Assembly: GCA_947497635.1 (NCBI GenBank)
Contig: CANMHZ010000031.1
Coordinates: 1-9,365, forward strand
Direction of reading: 5' to 3'
Source: Helicobacteraceae bacterium
GTDB taxonomy: Bacteria; Campylobacterota; Campylobacteria; Campylobacterales; Sulfurimonadaceae
Length of the DNA stretch: 9,365 nt
Shown here: in pieces, positions 7,056 to 9,365 of the stretch
How positions within the stretch are numbered: position 1 is the first letter of the stretch
Layout of the letters: each line of letters begins with the position of its first letter
Program-made: the position numbers and the translations under genes
The notes under the pieces: model-generated
What the model saw: the letters and a program-made list of their open reading frames with translations, nothing else
Told to the model about the DNA's origin: nothing
Database searches by the model: none

Positions 7056-8496
7056 ATACTCACAATTCTATGGCTCACTAGCCCTCGCCCTCTTGATAGG
7101 TGGATGTTCGGCTATTGGTCCTGACTATGCCAAACCTACAACCCAAGTTCCTGAGAACTTCCGCTCTAACGATACCAACAACAGCGGACAACAAGCAGTC
7201 GATAAAGAGTGGTGGAAAAGCTTCGGTGATGCACACCTATCCGAAACCATCGAACAAGCTCTTCTCAATAATCAAGATCTACAAACCGCTGGAGCCTCCG
7301 TCGATTCACTCTTGGGTAAATTCGATCAAGCCAAATCGTATTTGTATCCACAAATCAATGGCAATGGTTCACTCGATAGAAAGGGAGTTAATAACGCATC
7401 TACGGGAGGAGTTCAACTTCGTGAAGGAGTCACCTCAACCTATGCTTCTTCCCTCTCCCTTGTAAGCTACGAAATCGATCTCTTTGGAAAAGTACGTCGT
7501 GCCAATGAAGCGGCACGTGCTTTGTTACTTTCCAGTGAATATGCGCGACAAACACTACGCCTCTCTATCGCATCGAGTGTTGCTGCATCGTACATCACAC
7601 TCTCTTCACTTGAGGGGCAAATTACATTGGCTCAAGAAAATTTCAAAGCCTCTGCATCTATTGAAGAGCAAAGTGCCCTCAAATACCGTTACGGCTCTAT
7701 CAATGAAAGCGTCTATCTTCAAGCGCAATCGGCGGCGCAGAGCGCAAAAGCAACGTTATCCCAACTTCAAGGTCTCAAAATTGCCGAAGAAGGACGATTC
7801 AATCTCCTTATGGGACGCAATCCACAAGCCGTTAAAACAACCTCTCTCGCATCCATTGAACTTCCCAAAGTCCCTGAAGCCTTACCAAGTACCCTCTTAG
7901 CGCACCGCCCCGATATTGCCATGGCGGAACAAAACCTCATCTCCGCCAATGCTCAAATAGGAATCGCCAAAGCTGCCTATTATCCTAGTATCAAACTCAC
8001 AGGGATGTTAGGGATACAAAGTTTGGAGCTAAGTGATTTTATCACCAATCCCGCGAAAATTTGGGAACTCACCCCATCGGTAAGTATCCCTATCTTTTCA
8101 GCAGGGCTTATAGAAGGTGGAATTAAAATTGCCGAAGCAGAACAACGTAAGACTCTTTTGCAATACCAAAAAGCCATTATTACCGCATTCAACGATGCCG
8201 ATACCGCTATTGGTCAAAACACCCAAGCCAAACAGCAATTGAATTTCCAAATTGCCAGCCAAAAAGCAATCCAAAAAGCATTCGAGCAAACCAAGCTACG
8301 CTATAAAGTGGGAACAATTGCCTACAGCGATCTCCTTTTGGTTCAACAACAATGGCTCCAAGTATCGCAAAGTACCCAAATCGCCAAACAAAATGCCCTT
8401 ATAGCCAGTATCAATCTTTATAAAGCATTGGGCGGAGGATGGGATTCAAGTGATAATGCCCTCCCAAAACTGAGTCTGCTTCCTTCGGGCAGATAG
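7048..8496 (+). CDS. Outer-membrane efflux lipoprotein (TolC/OprM/NodT family)
   Basis: A 482-aa outer-membrane channel of the tripartite pump. ATG 7048 is chosen for its AAGGAG site and because it places a clean lipoprotein signal at the N-terminus: hydrophobic LALALLIGGC with lipidated Cys20, followed by the family-typical IGPDYAKP. Two OEP repeats follow. The first contains SYEIDLFGK (140-148), the family's hallmark. The second begins around the AHRPDIAMAEQNL block (285 onward) and the conserved AKAAYYPSIKL. Long Ala/Gln-rich heptad-like helices correspond to the periplasmic tunnel. The C-terminal RYKVGTIAYSDLL and LYKALGGGW are also typical. The start lies 8 nt inside the pump gene, and the stop is 1 nt before the next start. 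It should assemble as a trimer and dock with the adaptor encoded two genes upstream. Confidence 0.95.
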   Translation: MNKYSQFYGSLALALLIGGCSAIGPDYAKPTTQVPENFRSNDTNNSGQQAVDKEWWKSFGDAHLSETIEQALLNNQDLQTAGASVDSLLGKFDQAKSYLYPQINGNGSLDRKGVNNASTGGVQLREGVTSTYASSLSLVSYEIDLFGKVRRANEAARALLLSSEYARQTLRLSIASSVAASYITLSSLEGQITLAQENFKASASIEEQSALKYRYGSINESVYLQAQSAAQSAKATLSQLQGLKIAEEGRFNLLMGRNPQAVKTTSLASIELPKVPEALPSTLLAHRPDIAMAEQNLISANAQIGIAKAAYYPSIKLTGMLGIQSLELSDFITNPAKIWELTPSVSIPIFSAGLIEGGIKIAEAEQRKTLLQYQKAIITAFNDADTAIGQNTQAKQQLNFQIASQKAIQKAFEQTKLRYKVGTIAYSDLLLVQQQWLQVSQSTQIAKQNALIASINLYKALGGGWDSSDNALPKLSLLPSGR

Positions 8497-8497
8497 G

Positions 8498-8881
8498 ATG
8501 ACTATTCGCGTTTATTACGAAGATACCGATGTTGGTGGTGTTGTCTATCACTCTAATTACCTCAACTTTTGTGAGCGTGCGCGAAGTCAGCTTTTTTTTG
8601 ATGCAGGGCGTTCCCCTATTTTAGAAGGAGGACACTTTGTAGCAAAACATATAGAAGCTGATTATATTAAAAGTGCTAAGTTCGCAGATGTTTTGGAAGT
8701 TAAAACAAGATTATTTCAACTAAAAAATGCCTCGTTCACGTTGGTGCAGCAAATTTTCAGAGAGGAAGAGAAGCTTTTTGAGATGAAAATTCTTCTCGTT
8801 TACCTTGATTTTGAGGGGAATATGTGTAGAATCCCCAACGCAGAAAAAGAGTTTCTTTCTACGATTAACTATGAGGATTAA
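8498..8881 (+). CDS. ybgC: YbgC-like acyl-CoA thioesterase (hotdog fold)
   Basis: A 127-aa protein of the 4-hydroxybenzoyl-CoA thioesterase/YbgC family, cytoplasmic, hydrolysing acyl-CoA or acyl-ACP thioesters. The N-terminal motif YYEDTDVGGVVYHSNYLNF (6-24) is diagnostic. Asp11 is the expected catalytic acid/base; His18 and the Asn20-Tyr21 pair are conserved around it. The central helix is CERARSQLF, and the remaining strands of a single hotdog domain fill the rest, so the gene is complete. It starts 1 nt after the channel gene's stop (TAGGATG). There is no well-spaced Shine-Dalgarno, which suggests termination-reinitiation and membership of the operon. In many proteobacteria ybgC heads tol-pal, so its place here is atypical. 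The gene looks more AT-rich than the pump (bases 8641-8700 hold 19 G/C of 60), so it may have a separate history. Its natural substrate is not known from the sequence. Confidence 0.93.
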   Translation: MTIRVYYEDTDVGGVVYHSNYLNFCERARSQLFFDAGRSPILEGGHFVAKHIEADYIKSAKFADVLEVKTRLFQLKNASFTLVQQIFREEEKLFEMKILLVYLDFEGNMCRIPNAEKEFLSTINYED

Positions 8882-9365
8882 AGTCTCCCTAGCAACTCAA
8901 CTTTTTTGCTATTAAACTCATCCTCTGTAAGGGCTCCACTATCACGTAGTTTAGAAAGTTTTTCAATGAGCTGGATAATAGCATCCCCTGAGTCATTTGG
9001 TACATTGTGAGCTTCTGTAAATACAGGAGTATGCACGATGGGAGCTGGAGTTACGACATCATTATAGAGTGGCTGTGCAAAATTAACGTGCGGTGCGGGA
9101 GGAGGAACATTACCTGCTCCTGAAATGATAGGAAGACTTGAAACTGCAATTGTTCCGTACTGACTTGAAAAGGTCAGTGATGTATCTCCCCCTTGTTGTT
9201 GACTCACCCCACCGATGTTATGATTGAGAGTGTCATATACGGTGATTTGACCATTGGACTCAATAGCAAGTCGATTAGGAAATACGGCATAACGGATATT
9301 ATTTTGACCACCGCTGCTAAAAGGGATACCCAAATCAGTGGGCCACCAATGGCTACTTCCGGGTG
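8878..9365 (-). CDS. SHOCT-domain protein of unknown function, 5' end outside the window
   Basis: The reverse-strand frame is open from the window edge to TAA at 8880-8878. A TTG at 9333-9331 could start it, but conserved-looking sequence (PGSSHWWPTDLGIPF) continues upstream of it. The real start is therefore probably beyond 9365. The visible part is about 162 residues. An N-terminal part contains RYAVFPNRLAIESNGQ, then YDTLNHNIGGVSQQQGG and FSSQYGTIAVSSLP, which look beta-rich. A Pro-rich linker follows (PPPAPH to about TPVFTE). The protein ends in a short SHOCT domain: two amphipathic helices, IIQLIEKLSKLRDSGALT and EDEFNSKKVELLGRL. SHOCT segments usually mediate oligomerisation or attachment, and no enzyme motif is visible. 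It converges on the thioesterase gene, with both stops sharing TTAA at 8878-8881. Confidence 0.85.
   Translation of the reverse strand, partial: PGSSHWWPTDLGIPFSSGGQNNIRYAVFPNRLAIESNGQITVYDTLNHNIGGVSQQQGGDTSLTFSSQYGTIAVSSLPIISGAGNVPPPAPHVNFAQPLYNDVVTPAPIVHTPVFTEAHNVPNDSGDAIIQLIEKLSKLRDSGALTEDEFNSKKVELLGRL

Larger units (their letters stand above)
2262..8881 (+). other. Five-gene autoregulated tripartite efflux operon
   Basis: One promoter and operator precede regulator, adaptor, pump, outer-membrane channel and thioesterase in one direction. Junctions are a 4-nt overlap, a 1-nt overlap, an 8-nt overlap and a 1-nt gap, so a single transcript with coupled translation is likely. No internal promoter or terminator was evident. 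The layout resembles other MarR- or TetR-controlled RND operons, with the thioesterase as an extra last gene. Confidence 0.85.

Noticed and set aside
7100..7900. Alternative-frame open stretches on the plus strand inside the outer-membrane channel gene.
   Set aside because: The overlapping frame encodes an unmistakable OprM/NodT protein, and the alternatives show no family features.
8890..8911. TAGCAA...TTGCTA inverted repeat just after the convergent stops, as a terminator.
   Set aside because: The stem is 6 bp and AT-rich with a 10-nt loop. The T-run lies within the loop and arm rather than after the stem, and the repeat lies within the SHOCT coding sequence.

Overview
The window reads as a chromosomal segment from a Campylobacterota-type bacterium, possibly from the Sulfuricurvum/Sulfurimonas side. 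This is inferred from codon style, protein flavour and the moderate GC of the efflux genes; no rRNA or other marker is present. It is almost fully coding, and the only gene-free gap is 115 nt (2218-2332).

Region 1 (1-2217, + strand) holds two translationally coupled genes. The first is the C-terminal part of a caspase-like (peptidase C14) protein whose start lies before the window. Its His and Cys catalytic residues are both visible. It overlaps by 4 nt (ATGA) a complete 512-aa protein with an N-terminal AAA-ATPase-like domain and a C-terminal PD-(D/E)XK nuclease-like domain. This second gene is visibly more AT-rich than the downstream operon. Both families are common and poorly characterised in function. 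Their coupling is the most speculative and most interesting feature of the window.

Region 2 (2218-2332) is a compact regulatory gap. It contains a near-consensus sigma-70 promoter (TTGACA-N17-TACAAT), then an 18-bp inverted repeat that is a good candidate MarR operator, then a strong ribosome binding site.

Region 3 (2333-8881, + strand) is a tightly packed five-gene operon. It encodes a MarR-family regulator with an unusual N-terminal cysteine cluster, a lipoprotein periplasmic adaptor, a 1043-aa RND (HAE1-type) pump with intact proton-relay residues, a lipoprotein TolC/OprM-type outer-membrane factor, and a YbgC-like hotdog thioesterase. Junctions are overlaps of 4, 1 and 8 nt and a gap of 1 nt. 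The first four genes form a complete self-regulated tripartite efflux system. The thioesterase looks like a passenger or functional add-on.

Region 4 (8878-9365, - strand) is a convergent gene for a SHOCT-domain protein whose start lies beyond the window. Its stop codon and that of the thioesterase share one palindromic TTAA.

No RNA gene, CRISPR array, insertion sequence or tandem repeat was seen.
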